DNA of 64,000 nt from Flavobacteriales bacterium (GTDB lineage: Bacteria > Bacteroidota > Bacteroidia > Flavobacteriales_F > PHOS-HE28). Within the stretch, counting starts at the first letter, position 1; each line of letters opens with the position of its first letter. Where the stretch lies: NCBI GenBank assembly GCA_019638085.1, contig JAHBUL010000009.1, forward strand, positions 124,001-188,000, given 5' to 3'. Below, one piece after another: positions 16,224-25,253 of the stretch. Made by a program: the position numbers and the translations under genes. The notes beneath the pieces are model-generated. The model saw only the letters and a list, made by a program, of their open reading frames with translations. It was not told the origin of the DNA and did not search any database.

Positions 16224-16649
16224 TTAACCCAGCTCCCACTCCTTCCCTGTGCGGAACACCGTACCCTTGAACAAGGCCACGGTACTACCCTCCTGGTTGG
16301 TCACAGCAATATGGTACACCGCGATACGGTTGCTTCGGCTGAGCTCTTCCGCCTTGGCCGTGAGCACATCACCGCTGCGCACGGGCTTCACGTGGGAAAT
16401 GGACGTTTCTATGGAGACCGCGTGGCTGCCATGGGAATTGGATGCAAACGCCAAGGCGCTGTCCGCTAAACAGTAGGTAATTCCGCCATGGGTGATCCTG
16501 AAACCGTTGTTCATTTCCTCGCGAACGGACATTTTCAGCTCGCAGCTGCCGGGTGTCACGGATACTACCGTGATGCCCAACCATTGGCTGAAGGCATCAT
16601 GCTCCATCATCCGCGCCACTATGCGAGCGGCAAGCTCCTGTGGTTCCAT
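16224..16649 (-). CDS. paaI: Hotdog-fold thioesterase, PaaI family
   Basis: This is a 141-residue hotdog protein. The PaaI pattern MNNGFRITHGGITYCLADSALAFASN includes the HGG motif with catalytic Asp in the following helix. PaaI hydrolyses CoA thioesters of the phenylacetate degradation pathway, notably hydroxyphenylacetyl-CoA and dead-end products. The divergent neighbour is a PaaJ/PcaF-type thiolase, which supports a role in aromatic catabolism, but the central paaABCDE genes are not in this window. TACTTTCG ends four bases before the ATG. Confidence 0.88.
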   Translation of the reverse strand: MEPQELAARIVARMMEHDAFSQWLGITVVSVTPGSCELKMSVREEMNNGFRITHGGITYCLADSALAFASNSHGSHAVSIETSISHVKPVRSGDVLTAKAEELSRSNRIAVYHIAVTNQEGSTVALFKGTVFRTGKEWELG

Positions 16650-16653
16650 CCGG

Positions 16654-16661
16654 CGAAAGTA
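16654..16661 (-). promoter_or_regulatory. -7 element TACTTTCG next to the paaI start codon
   Basis: It matches TAnnTTTG at seven of eight positions and ends four bases before the ATG at 16649, implying a leaderless or nearly leaderless transcript. Confidence 0.5.
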
Positions 16662-16765
16662 GCGATGGCGATGACGGGCGCCGCCTCACGGTCCTTTACC
16701 AACCTCCTCGACCTCACCATTCGAACCCCTTCCTTGTTTTCAGGACATCAACGACCTTTGGCCCC

Positions 16766-17971
16766 ATGAAGGACGCATTCATCATCGATGGTATCCGCAG
16801 CCCGATCGGTTCCTTGGGCGGTGGATTATCGGCCGTTCGTGCGGACGATCTCGCTGCACATGTGATACGCGCATTGGTGACCCGTCACCCTGATCTTGAC
16901 ACGGCCGCCATTGACGATGTGATCATGGGCTGTGCCGGGCAAGCCGGTGAGGACAACCGCAATGTGGCACGGATGGCCTCGTTGCTGGCGGGCCTTCCGG
17001 TAAGCGTGCCGGGCGAGACGGTGAACCGCCTTTGTGCTTCGGGCATGAGCGCGGCCGTACAGGCAGGTCGTGCGATCGCCGTAGGACATGGCGACGTGTT
17101 CATCGCCGGAGGCGTGGAGCACATGACGCGCAGCCCATGGGTGATGAGCAAGACCAGCACGCCGTACGGACGCGATGCTAAGCTCTATGACAGCAGCTTC
17201 GGCTGGCGTTTCGTGAATCCGCGGATGGAAGAAAAATTCGGCGTTGAGGCCATGGGTGAAACGGCGGAAAACCTGCTGGAGACCCGTTCCATCACCCGGG
17301 AGGACCAGGATCGTTTCGCGCTTTGGAGCCAACAGAAAGCCACTGCGGCACAGCGTGACGGACGGCTTGCGCTTGAGATCGCCACGGTGAGCATTCCACA
17401 GCGAAAGCAGGACCCCGTCCAATTTTCCCAGGACGAGTTCATCAAGCCCAATACCACCTTGGAGGTACTGGCCGGCCTTCGGCCTGCATTCCGCAAGGGC
17501 GGCAGCGTTACCGCCGGGAATTCCAGCGGATTGAATGATGGGGCAGCCGCCTTGCTGATCGCAGGCGAGGCGGGTATAAAGACCCACGGACTCTCCCCGC
17601 TTGCACGGATCGTGAGCAGTGGAGTGGCCGGTGTGGAGCCGCGCATCATGGGTATCGGACCGGTCCACGCCACCGAGTTGGCGCTGAAACGTGCCGGGCT
17701 CACATTGGACCAGATGGACATCATCGAACTGAACGAGGCTTTCGCGGCCCAAGCACTGGCATGTACCCGTACATGGGGCATTTCCGACGACGACCCCCGG
17801 TTGAACCCCAATGGCGGTGCCATCGCCTTGGGCCATCCCTTGGGCGTTACCGGAGCCCGCCTGCTGCAGACCGCTGCCCTGGAATTGCATCGCACCCGGA
17901 AACGGTATGCACTTTGCACCATGTGCATCGGCGTGGGCCAAGGCTACGCCACCATCATTGAGCGGGCCTGA
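16766..17971 (+). CDS. pcaF: 3-oxoadipyl-CoA / 3-oxo-5,6-dehydrosuberyl-CoA thiolase
   Basis: This is a 401-residue type II thiolase, the normal length. Catalytic residues are Cys90 (NRLCASGM), His357 (GHPLGVTGAR) and Cys387 (CTMCIGVGQG). Stretches such as DDVIMGCAGQAGEDNRNVARMA, split as in the family, and GWRFVNPRMEEKFG are typical of PcaF/PaaJ rather than AtoB or FadA. It cleaves 3-oxoadipyl-CoA to succinyl-CoA and acetyl-CoA, the last step of the beta-ketoadipate or phenylacetate routes. The substrate choice (pcaF or paaJ) cannot be decided here. GACCTTTG ends five bases before the ATG. Confidence 0.9.
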   Translation: MKDAFIIDGIRSPIGSLGGGLSAVRADDLAAHVIRALVTRHPDLDTAAIDDVIMGCAGQAGEDNRNVARMASLLAGLPVSVPGETVNRLCASGMSAAVQAGRAIAVGHGDVFIAGGVEHMTRSPWVMSKTSTPYGRDAKLYDSSFGWRFVNPRMEEKFGVEAMGETAENLLETRSITREDQDRFALWSQQKATAAQRDGRLALEIATVSIPQRKQDPVQFSQDEFIKPNTTLEVLAGLRPAFRKGGSVTAGNSSGLNDGAAALLIAGEAGIKTHGLSPLARIVSSGVAGVEPRIMGIGPVHATELALKRAGLTLDQMDIIELNEAFAAQALACTRTWGISDDDPRLNPNGGAIALGHPLGVTGARLLQTAALELHRTRKRYALCTMCIGVGQGYATIIERA

Positions 17972-18019
17972 TCCATTGGTCCGGCTATCTTCACATTTCC
18001 AAACCGACCCTCGACCCGA

Positions 18020-19621
18020 ATGACCATCACCACCCTGTTCCGTCCTGTTGCCCTCGCTTTCCTCTCCGCCACCTTCCTTTCCATGAGCCATGCTCAAGTG
18101 AACAAGGTGCGGGTAAAAGTGAAGGCCGACCTGAATGCCCAACCCGACCGCGAACTCGGTCTTTCCAAAACGGTCTATGGCGATGCCGGTAGCTTCGTAG
18201 CATTGAAAACATTGGGCGGTAAGCGCATGATCGGTGGCATTTCCGATGCCGACCTCGGCTGGCGGCTTTATGTGATCGACTCCAAGACCATGGTGGACAT
18301 CAAGCACGACAAACCCAAATTCGTTTGGGGGATCGGGCCTGTTGCCATGGAGACCATTGAGACCTTCAACAAGGAATTCCGCGTGATCCTCACCAAGCCC
18401 GAAAAAGGTAAATTATTACTGCTCGAACAAGTGCTCAGTTCCCGAAGCCTGACGGGCCGGGCGGCAGCGTTGATCGGGGAGGTGCCATACGACCTCTTCG
18501 GGAAGGGTCCGGAATACTTCCAACCCGGCATGGCTGTCGGTTTCACTACCACGAAATCCGCTGATGGGAAACATATGTTGATCGGTATCGACCCCTCCAC
18601 CACCGTGCGCTCGGCCGGATGCCCGATCCTGGGTGTGATGGTGGATAGCAAAATGCAGCCCATCTGGACCAAGACCTTGGCCACGGAACCAGGCAATGTT
18701 CGCACGGACGTGGTGACCACCATGGTGGACAAGAACGGATCCGCCTGGTACCTGATCAAGAACGTGAACGATGCCGACCCCAAAGCTGCGGACAAGGTGG
18801 GCTATAGCTATAGCCTCTATCGATTGGACAGCCTGGGACAGCAAGCCTATCCGTTGGACCTCGGCAAAAAGGACTTCGTACAGGAAGCCGGTTTCGCCTT
18901 TCTGCCCAGTGGCAGGCTTGTTTGTGGTGGTGTCTATTCCAACGGAGAAGCCAACCGAAGTGAATCCATCGGAACATTCTCTTTCACCCTGAACCCCGAG
19001 GATGGAGCGTGGTCCGCAGCCACCCGTACACCCTTCAACCTCCAAGTGGTGAAAAAAGTGGAGCGCTTACAGACGAACATGCACTTGGAACATGTATGGC
19101 CCAAGAGCGATGGTGGAGTGTTCGTAGTGACCGAGCGCTCGGGTATTGAGACCCACCAGGTGAGCGACCTGAGCGGTAAGAAATTCGACAAGACGGAATG
19201 GGTGAACGGGGCATTCCACGTGATGGAACTCGATGCTGCAGGGGAACTGAAATGGTACACTGAGGTACCCCGCGAGATGAGCTTTACGAATGACGGCCCC
19301 GGCAAGGCCTTCTCCATTGCATACAACGACATGCTGTTCCTCTTTTATAATGACGCTGAGGCCAACATGGATCTGCGGAAGAAGAGCACACCCGTGGACC
19401 CCGTGGATAAACCGAAAGACGCCTTAATGCTCGAATTCAAGGAGAATGGCGAGTACAAGGAGAAGGTCGTGCTGAAGGAAGGATACAAACAGGGTTATTT
19501 TGATGCGGATGCGGTATGGTCGATGGGCGATGGCCTATACGGCTTGGAGGGTGCACCGGACTTCCGGAAAGACCGTACCTTTCCTGTATTGATAGAAATG
19601 AGTGACGGAGGTCGCCGCTAA
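18020..19621 (+). CDS. Secreted protein of unknown function
   Basis: This is a 533-residue protein with a signal peptide cleaved after MSHAQ (residue about 25). The mature protein is rich in beta-strands with repeating segments such as GWRLYVIDSKTMVDI, GYSYSLYRLDSLGQQAY and GAFHVMELDAAGELKWYTE, suggesting a beta-propeller-like repeat protein. There is no T9SS sorting tail and no catalytic motif that I can identify. It stands alone between the thiolase and a DUF1801-type gene. Confidence 0.6.
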   Translation: MTITTLFRPVALAFLSATFLSMSHAQVNKVRVKVKADLNAQPDRELGLSKTVYGDAGSFVALKTLGGKRMIGGISDADLGWRLYVIDSKTMVDIKHDKPKFVWGIGPVAMETIETFNKEFRVILTKPEKGKLLLLEQVLSSRSLTGRAAALIGEVPYDLFGKGPEYFQPGMAVGFTTTKSADGKHMLIGIDPSTTVRSAGCPILGVMVDSKMQPIWTKTLATEPGNVRTDVVTTMVDKNGSAWYLIKNVNDADPKAADKVGYSYSLYRLDSLGQQAYPLDLGKKDFVQEAGFAFLPSGRLVCGGVYSNGEANRSESIGTFSFTLNPEDGAWSAATRTPFNLQVVKKVERLQTNMHLEHVWPKSDGGVFVVTERSGIETHQVSDLSGKKFDKTEWVNGAFHVMELDAAGELKWYTEVPREMSFTNDGPGKAFSIAYNDMLFLFYNDAEANMDLRKKSTPVDPVDKPKDALMLEFKENGEYKEKVVLKEGYKQGYFDADAVWSMGDGLYGLEGAPDFRKDRTFPVLIEMSDGGRR

Positions 19622-19653
19622 ACCGCATCTTAGCCCCCCATTAACCGATCATC

Positions 19654-20265
19654 ATGCTAAGTCCAGAACAGATCAACCTATACATAGCCGGGCATCCGGA
19701 ATGGCAACGAAAGCTGTTGGTGCGTTTACGCCAACTCATTCATTCGGTGAATGAGGACGTGGTTGAGACATGGCGTGCGCAAAGCCCTCATTTTGAACTG
19801 CTCGACCTGCCGTTACTAGGCATGAGCGCCTCGAAGACCTCGGTCAGCGTGATCTTTGCAAAAGGTGCACAGTTCAAGTCCACACGGATGCCTTATGAGC
19901 CAAGCGCCGAGGACAAACCCAGCCGCACGGTGAAATTCCGTGAGGGTGATACCATCAACGAGGCGGCCTTCACCACCTTGGTACAGCGTGCGATCGCATT
20001 GAACGTCAAGTTGGCCAAAGGCGAGAACTTGGCGGCTGGCAATAAAGAACCCGTTTTCACCGAGTTGGAAAGCGTGCTCCGCAAGGATCCTAGCGCATGG
20101 GCGAATTGGGAATCCTTCAAACCGGCCGTCCGTGAGGAGTATGCCGAATGGGTGGCTGACGGAAGAAAGGAGGAAACACGAAAGCGCCGGATCGCCCAGG
20201 CATTGGAGTCGATACGTGAAGGGCTCACCAAGGAAGAGGAGGAACGCCGGGTGTCGGGCGCCTGA
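19654..20265 (+). CDS. YdeI/OmpD-associated, DUF1801-type protein
   Basis: This is a 203-residue protein. The N-terminal half is DUF1801/YdhG-like (EQINLYIAGHPEWQRKLLVR, later VSVIFAKGAQF). The C-terminal half has the YdeI signature FKPAVREEYAEWVADGRKEE followed by TRKRRIAQALESI. Such proteins are cytoplasmic and without established biochemistry; they are common stress-associated genes in Bacteroidota. The gene ends 58 bases before the ABC-transporter operon. Confidence 0.78.
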   Translation: MLSPEQINLYIAGHPEWQRKLLVRLRQLIHSVNEDVVETWRAQSPHFELLDLPLLGMSASKTSVSVIFAKGAQFKSTRMPYEPSAEDKPSRTVKFREGDTINEAAFTTLVQRAIALNVKLAKGENLAAGNKEPVFTELESVLRKDPSAWANWESFKPAVREEYAEWVADGRKEETRKRRIAQALESIREGLTKEEEERRVSGA

Positions 20266-20323
20266 CCCTGGGGCGGACACGCTGGGCATAGGCCGGGTCA
20301 CTGCCGTCCTTGATAGACCACCG

Positions 20324-21247
20324 ATGGATATTCGTACCGAGCATCTTACCAAAAGCTACGGTAACCAAGCCGCCGTAGCCGATGTGTCCTTCCGCGTACA
20401 GGCAGGTGAAGTGCTTGGCTTCCTCGGCCCCAACGGTGCCGGAAAGACCACCACCATGCGCATGATCTGCGGGCTGATCGCTCCGGACAGTGGCCAGGTC
20501 CTTCTCGGCGGAAAGGTCATGGACCCGCAGGCGGTGGAACTGCGTCGTGCCATTGGCTACCTGCCCGAGGCCAATCCGCTTTATGAGGATATGCCTGTTC
20601 TGGACCTGCTTCGTTTTGGGGCACGTTTGCAAGGTGTGCCCTCCAATGAAATTCAGGGTCGCATCCGCTTGATGGTGGATGCTTGTGGGCTGGGTGATGA
20701 GAAGCACAAGCGTACAGGTGAACTTAGCCGAGGCTACCGCCAGCGGGCGGGCTTGGCGTTCGCCATGGTACACGACCCCGCCGTACTGGTACTTGATGAA
20801 CCCACTACCGGCCTGGATCCGAACCAGATCATTGAGGTGCGGTCTTTGATCAAGGACCTCGGACGTACCCGGACCGTGGTTTTCAGCACCCACATTTTGC
20901 CCGAGGCCGAGGCGGTGTGCGACCGCATCCTCATCATCAACAAAGGGCGCATCGTAGCCGATGGAACCTCGGAACAGCTCCGCGCGCAGGTTCTTGGACG
21001 TACGCTTTTCCAGGTCCGGATCACCGGGGCCAGTCCCGAGGAAGTACTTCCCGTTCTTCGTGCGATCAAGCATGTGATCACTGCTACCCCCGTAGTGGAT
21101 AGCAGGGACCGATTCGAGGTCTTGATGTCCGGCGCGGGAGGGGAGCGGATCGCGGCTGCCTGTACTGCGAAAGGCTGGAGCCTTGGTGAACTGCGCCCGC
21201 AGGAAAGCCGCCTGGAGGATGTATTTCGAGATGCCACCCAAAGGTGA
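20324..21247 (+). CDS. gldA: ABC transporter ATP-binding protein (GldA-like)
   Basis: This is a 307-residue ATPase. It has Walker A (GPNGAGKTTT), Q-loop (GYLPEANPLYEDM), the signature LSRGYRQRAGLAFAM, Walker B (VLVLDEPTTGLDP) and the switch His in VVFSTHILPEA, then a C-terminal extension of about 85 residues. It matches GldA of the gliding-associated GldAFG exporter. ATG 20324 (MDIRTEHLTKSYG) is used because the upstream frame lacks similarity. The permease gene follows six bases later. GldA-type ATPases also occur in organisms that do not glide, so gliding cannot be concluded. Confidence 0.85.
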   Translation: MDIRTEHLTKSYGNQAAVADVSFRVQAGEVLGFLGPNGAGKTTTMRMICGLIAPDSGQVLLGGKVMDPQAVELRRAIGYLPEANPLYEDMPVLDLLRFGARLQGVPSNEIQGRIRLMVDACGLGDEKHKRTGELSRGYRQRAGLAFAMVHDPAVLVLDEPTTGLDPNQIIEVRSLIKDLGRTRTVVFSTHILPEAEAVCDRILIINKGRIVADGTSEQLRAQVLGRTLFQVRITGASPEEVLPVLRAIKHVITATPVVDSRDRFEVLMSGAGGERIAAACTAKGWSLGELRPQESRLEDVFRDATQR

Positions 21248-21253
21248 TCGACC

Positions 21254-21982
21254 ATGCGCGCAGCTCTCATCATCGCCCGCAAGGAACTGGCCTCCTACTT
21301 CGACTCGCCGATGGCCTACTTGGTCATCGTTGCCTTTTTGGGTACCAGCGGCTTCTTCACGTGGTGGTTCGGTATGGATGTGTTCATCCGCGGTATCGCC
21401 GATCTCAGCACGTTCTTCAATGTGGCCAATTGGTCATTCTTCATCCTGATCCCTGCGCTCACCATGCGCACCTTGGCCGAGGAACGCAAGAGCGGCACGT
21501 TGGACCTCCTGCTCACCCGCTCCATCACCCCGCAGCAGGTGGTCACCGGTAAGTTCTTCGCCTGCCTTGCATTGATCGCGCTTACGCTGATCTGTACCCT
21601 ACCCTACTACTTCACGGTGGCAAGTCTGGGTCCGGTGGACCACGGCACCGTTATCTGCGGTTATCTCGGGCTGCTCCTGATGAGCGCTGCATACATTGCA
21701 TTGGGCTTGTTCGCCAGTAGCCTCACGGCCAACCAGATCACCGCCTTCATCCTGGCCTTGGTCTTCATGGCCTTCTTCCATTTTGGAGCATCGGTAGTGG
21801 CTGCGAACGTCACGGGGACGATCGGACAGGTGTTCCGCTATCTCAGCACGGGCAGCCACTATGAAAGCATGGGGCGCGGAGTGATCGACAGCCGTGACCT
21901 GGTGTTCTTCATCACATTCACCTTGGTCGGCCTACTACTCGCCGGCCATGAACTCGCCCGACGTGGGGCACGTCACGCATGA
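21254..21982 (+). CDS. gldF: ABC-2 type permease (GldF-like)
   Basis: This is a 242-residue permease with six predicted membrane helices. Recognisable parts are ELASYFDSPMAYLVIVAFL, FILIPALTMRTLAEERKSGT and the loop LDLLLTRSITPQQVVTGKF, diagnostic of ABC-2/GldF permeases. It overlaps the next gene by four bases (ATGA), indicating translational coupling. Confidence 0.88.
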   Translation: MRAALIIARKELASYFDSPMAYLVIVAFLGTSGFFTWWFGMDVFIRGIADLSTFFNVANWSFFILIPALTMRTLAEERKSGTLDLLLTRSITPQQVVTGKFFACLALIALTLICTLPYYFTVASLGPVDHGTVICGYLGLLLMSAAYIALGLFASSLTANQITAFILALVFMAFFHFGASVVAANVTGTIGQVFRYLSTGSHYESMGRGVIDSRDLVFFITFTLVGLLLAGHELARRGARHA

Positions 21983-23493
21983 GCAGGCGCGCCGTCCCGT
22001 TGATCACGCTGCTCCTGTTGCTGGTGGCCGCCGTCTTCGTGAACCTACTGGCACAACGCCATAAATTCCGTCTGGACCTCACGGGGGATAAACGCTATAC
22101 GTTGGACCGGGCCACATTGGAACTGATCCAAGGGTTGCCGGAAGCGGTGACCGTAACCGCCTATTTCACCGAGGACCTTCCGCCGGAACTGGCTGTTGCT
22201 CGGCAGGATTTCAAGGACCTGCTCGTGGAATATGCGGAGCGCTCCGGTGGCAAACTGGTCTTCGAGTTCGAGGATCCGGGAAGTTCGGAACGGATAGCTG
22301 CGAAGGCCATGCAGGAAGGCGTGCGCCCCTTGCTTGCACAAACCAGGCAGAAGGACCGCAGTGAAAATATCCAAGTCCTCATGGGTGCCGTGGTGCGCAT
22401 GGGCGAACGCAAGTCGGTGATCCCCGCATTGCAGGAAGGACCGGGAATGGAATGGATCCTTTCCTCAGCGATCGCCCAGGTGACCCGGGTCGAAAAACCG
22501 TTGATCGGCGTGATGCAGGGGCACATGGAACCTTCGACACAAGCCGTGGATGAACTGGCCACCCTGCTCAATGCCCAGTACGATGTGGAGGCTACGCGGA
22601 TCTACGATTCGTTCCCGATCAACGAGCGCTTCACCTCCCTTCTAGTGATCGATCCCAAGGACAGCATTTCCGCATGGCACCAGCGGTTGATAGATGACTA
22701 CATGGCAAAAGGCCATGGTGTCGTGATGGCATTCGGGGCCGTGGAGACGAACCTCGCGGTTTCACCACAAGCAAGCATGCGCGACATCGGCATCGGCCCA
22801 TGGCTGGCGCGGCATGGCATACGCATCGGCCCGGGCCTTGTGGTGGATGAGCATTGCGGACAAGTGGGTGTAATGCAGAGCGCCATCCAGCAACCGATCT
22901 CCGTTCAATTCCCGTACTATCCGCTTCTGGAGCAGTTCAACGAGCATCCCGTGGCCCATGGCCTGGACATGGTGTTGTTCCAGTTCGCTTCACCCATATC
23001 CTTTGTCGGCGACAGCACGAAACTGCGGTTTTCCCCCATACTCAGCACCAGTGCCCGGAGCGGGTTGAAATACACGCCCTTGACCATCGACCTGCGGAAG
23101 AAATGGACCGATGCGGATTTTCCCTTGGGTCCTCAAGTAGTGGGGGCAGCGGTGGAACCCGTGGATACTTCGGCGGGCCGATTGGTGGTATTCAGCAATG
23201 GCAATTTCTGCGTTGGTGACCAAGGCGGACAGCGATCGGCTCTACCCAAAGGCAACCTGGACCTGATGGTGAACGCCGTGGATTGGGTGACCCACAACAC
23301 GGAGTTGCTTTCCATCCGGGGGAAGCAGAGGAACTATCGCCCGATCACGGACCCTGGTGATGCTGAGCGCACCTTCCTGAAATGGTTGAACCTGCTCCTG
23401 CCGATCGCCTTGGTCCTGCTTTACGGCCTGTTCCGCGGACAATGGCGTCGCCATCAGCGCAAACGCCGCATGGCACCAGGCCATGTCCGATAA
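21979..23493 (+). CDS. gldG: GldG-like extracytoplasmic ABC accessory protein
   Basis: This is a 504-residue protein with an N-terminal helix (LITLLLLLVAAVFVNLLA), a large extracytoplasmic region and a C-terminal helix (LLPIALVLLYGLFRG). The opening FRLDLTGDKRYTLDRATLEL and the ABC_transp_aux part VTAYFTEDLPPELAVARQDF are characteristic of GldG. In the GldAFG complex its cargo is unknown. It overlaps the DUF4340 gene by 11 bases. Confidence 0.85.
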   Translation: MSRRAVPLITLLLLLVAAVFVNLLAQRHKFRLDLTGDKRYTLDRATLELIQGLPEAVTVTAYFTEDLPPELAVARQDFKDLLVEYAERSGGKLVFEFEDPGSSERIAAKAMQEGVRPLLAQTRQKDRSENIQVLMGAVVRMGERKSVIPALQEGPGMEWILSSAIAQVTRVEKPLIGVMQGHMEPSTQAVDELATLLNAQYDVEATRIYDSFPINERFTSLLVIDPKDSISAWHQRLIDDYMAKGHGVVMAFGAVETNLAVSPQASMRDIGIGPWLARHGIRIGPGLVVDEHCGQVGVMQSAIQQPISVQFPYYPLLEQFNEHPVAHGLDMVLFQFASPISFVGDSTKLRFSPILSTSARSGLKYTPLTIDLRKKWTDADFPLGPQVVGAAVEPVDTSAGRLVVFSNGNFCVGDQGGQRSALPKGNLDLMVNAVDWVTHNTELLSIRGKQRNYRPITDPGDAERTFLKWLNLLLPIALVLLYGLFRGQWRRHQRKRRMAPGHVR

Positions 23494-24412
23494 GGTCCGC
23501 ATAACCCTGCTGGCCGCCTTAGTGGTGGTTCTCGCCTTGATCTGGTGGATCGGTGGGCGCACTCCGTTGGAAGCAGAGCAGCGTAGTTTCCGCCAACAAC
23601 TTCTGGCCGTGGATACCGCTGCGTTACGCTCCTTCTCCATCAGCCCAGCAGGCGCACGGCACGGTTCCCCGATCCAGTTTTACCGGGACAGCCTTGGATG
23701 GACCGCCAGCCAAGGCGAGCATGCCACACCTGCATTTTTCGAGCCCATGAACAGCCTGCTGGCTGCGCTGGTGGACATGCGCCCGCAAGCGATGGCCGGT
23801 TCCGATGCCGCCACCATTGATCGCTACGGCCTGAACGACAGCCTCGCGACCACCTTGATACTCCACGACCCGAAAGAGATCAAGCTCCACGTTGGGACCA
23901 CCACCGGAGGACAGGACCCGGTGACAGCCGTGATCTTGGAAGGCGACCCCAATGTCTATCTCGTACCTGGTGCGATCACGTGGATCATGGACCTTGATTT
24001 CAATGGCTGGATACCGAAGCCGATGGTGAATGGCGATCCAGCGAACTGGGACCGCATCACCTTCGTCTTCCCCGGTAGTGTGGGGTATTCCTTGGAGCGA
24101 AGCGGCAATGACTGGATCGTGAACGGTCAACCAGCGGATAATGTCAAAGTGGAGAAGTACCTGCGAAACTTGTCGATCTATTACGGCCGAGGGCTGGAGG
24201 ACCCGAATGACACGCTCGGTGCCCGCTTGATCTATAGCTTGCGGGTGGAGGACAACTCCCGGAAGGACCCGATCATCTTGGGGATCTTTGATGCGGGGGG
24301 CAAGCTGATCGCACGGAGCACCTTGGCACCGCCATGGCTGGTGATGCCCTTTGATGCTGAGCAGGAACTGCCACGCATGTTCCGCCCACCAAGCGCTTTC
24401 CAGCCGCACTGA
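23483..24412 (+). CDS. DUF4340-domain membrane-anchored protein
   Basis: This is a 309-residue protein with one N-terminal helix (ITLLAALVVVLALIWWIGG) and a DUF4340-like extracytoplasmic region (FSISPAGARHGSPIQFYRD, DRYGLNDSLATTLILHD, VYLVPGAITWIMD, WDRITFVFP). DUF4340 proteins are commonly the fourth member of GldG-type ABC operons in non-gliding bacteria. Its presence suggests that this is that general exporter rather than, or in addition to, the gliding GldAFG complex. Confidence 0.8.
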   Translation: MSDKVRITLLAALVVVLALIWWIGGRTPLEAEQRSFRQQLLAVDTAALRSFSISPAGARHGSPIQFYRDSLGWTASQGEHATPAFFEPMNSLLAALVDMRPQAMAGSDAATIDRYGLNDSLATTLILHDPKEIKLHVGTTTGGQDPVTAVILEGDPNVYLVPGAITWIMDLDFNGWIPKPMVNGDPANWDRITFVFPGSVGYSLERSGNDWIVNGQPADNVKVEKYLRNLSIYYGRGLEDPNDTLGARLIYSLRVEDNSRKDPIILGIFDAGGKLIARSTLAPPWLVMPFDAEQELPRMFRPPSAFQPH

Positions 24413-24545
24413 GCCAAGATACCTGGATATTCCTCTGGGCCAATTATGAACCAGGCACGTGGACCGATCGTTGTTCAGACGAACTTTGTACCCACGGAAT
24501 TCCTGGTCGGTACTGTTGTGCCCCTTGCTCCGGCATTCTTGGAAC

Positions 24546-25253
24546 ATGCGAAACCTTCGGATCGAAGCGCAGCCTGACGATGACACCTGTGGCGCCACGG
24601 CGCTCCATGCCGTCTATGGCCATTTCGGCGATAAGCAGCCCTTGCGGCAAGTGATCGACGAAGTACACCACATGGAAGAGGGCGGCACCTTGGCGGTGTT
24701 GCTGGGGATCCATGCGCTGCTGCGTGGCTACCACGCGCGACTGTACAGCTACAATCTCGCCGTCTTCGATCCCTCATGGGACGGTCTGTCTTCGGCTGCC
24801 CTGCGCAAGAAACTGATCGCTCAAACACGGATAAAGGAGGGAAAGAAGCTGCATGCGGCAAGTTTGGCGTACGCCCGATTCCTGAAGGAGGGCGGGGAGA
24901 TCCGATTTGATGACCTCTCACCGGAACTTCTGAACTCCTACTTCAACGCGACCCTTCCCATTCTGGCCGGCCTCAGTGCCACATACCTCTATAAGAGCAA
25001 ACGCGAATATGCGGATTCCAAGGGCCGAAGCATATACCACGATCTACGAGGCAAGCCCATGGGGCACTTCGTGGTACTGCGCGGTATGGAGAAAAAGCGC
25101 GTGCTCGTGGCGGATCCCTATCACGATAATCCCATGGCCGAAGGACGCACCTATGAAGTGCCCGTTGGCCGCTTGATCAACAGCATCATGCTCGGCATCG
25201 TCACCTATGACGCCAACTTGCTCGTCCTCTCCCCAACCCCGTTCGCTGAATGA
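24546..25253 (+). CDS. C39-like cysteine peptidase, first gene of the amidoligase cluster
   Basis: This is a 235-residue soluble protein. The peptidase C39-like signature is visible: DDDTCGATALHAVYGHFG with catalytic Cys15, and GHFVVLRGMEKKRVLVADPY with His174 and a following Asp. There is no signal peptide, so it acts in the cytoplasm, unlike bacteriocin-leader peptidases fused to ABC transporters. The start ATG 24546 (MRNLRIEAQPDD) fits the fold. Its stop overlaps the RimK-like start by four bases. In this context it probably cuts or edits a peptide product of the two ligases, or acts as a transpeptidase. Confidence 0.8.
   Translation: MRNLRIEAQPDDDTCGATALHAVYGHFGDKQPLRQVIDEVHHMEEGGTLAVLLGIHALLRGYHARLYSYNLAVFDPSWDGLSSAALRKKLIAQTRIKEGKKLHAASLAYARFLKEGGEIRFDDLSPELLNSYFNATLPILAGLSATYLYKSKREYADSKGRSIYHDLRGKPMGHFVVLRGMEKKRVLVADPYHDNPMAEGRTYEVPVGRLINSIMLGIVTYDANLLVLSPTPFAE

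Noticed and set aside
16826-18307. 493-codon open frame on the minus strand antisense to the thiolase gene
   Set aside because: The plus strand holds a full-length thiolase with all catalytic residues. The antisense product is His/Gly/Arg-rich without any domain, a common by-product of GC-rich coding DNA.
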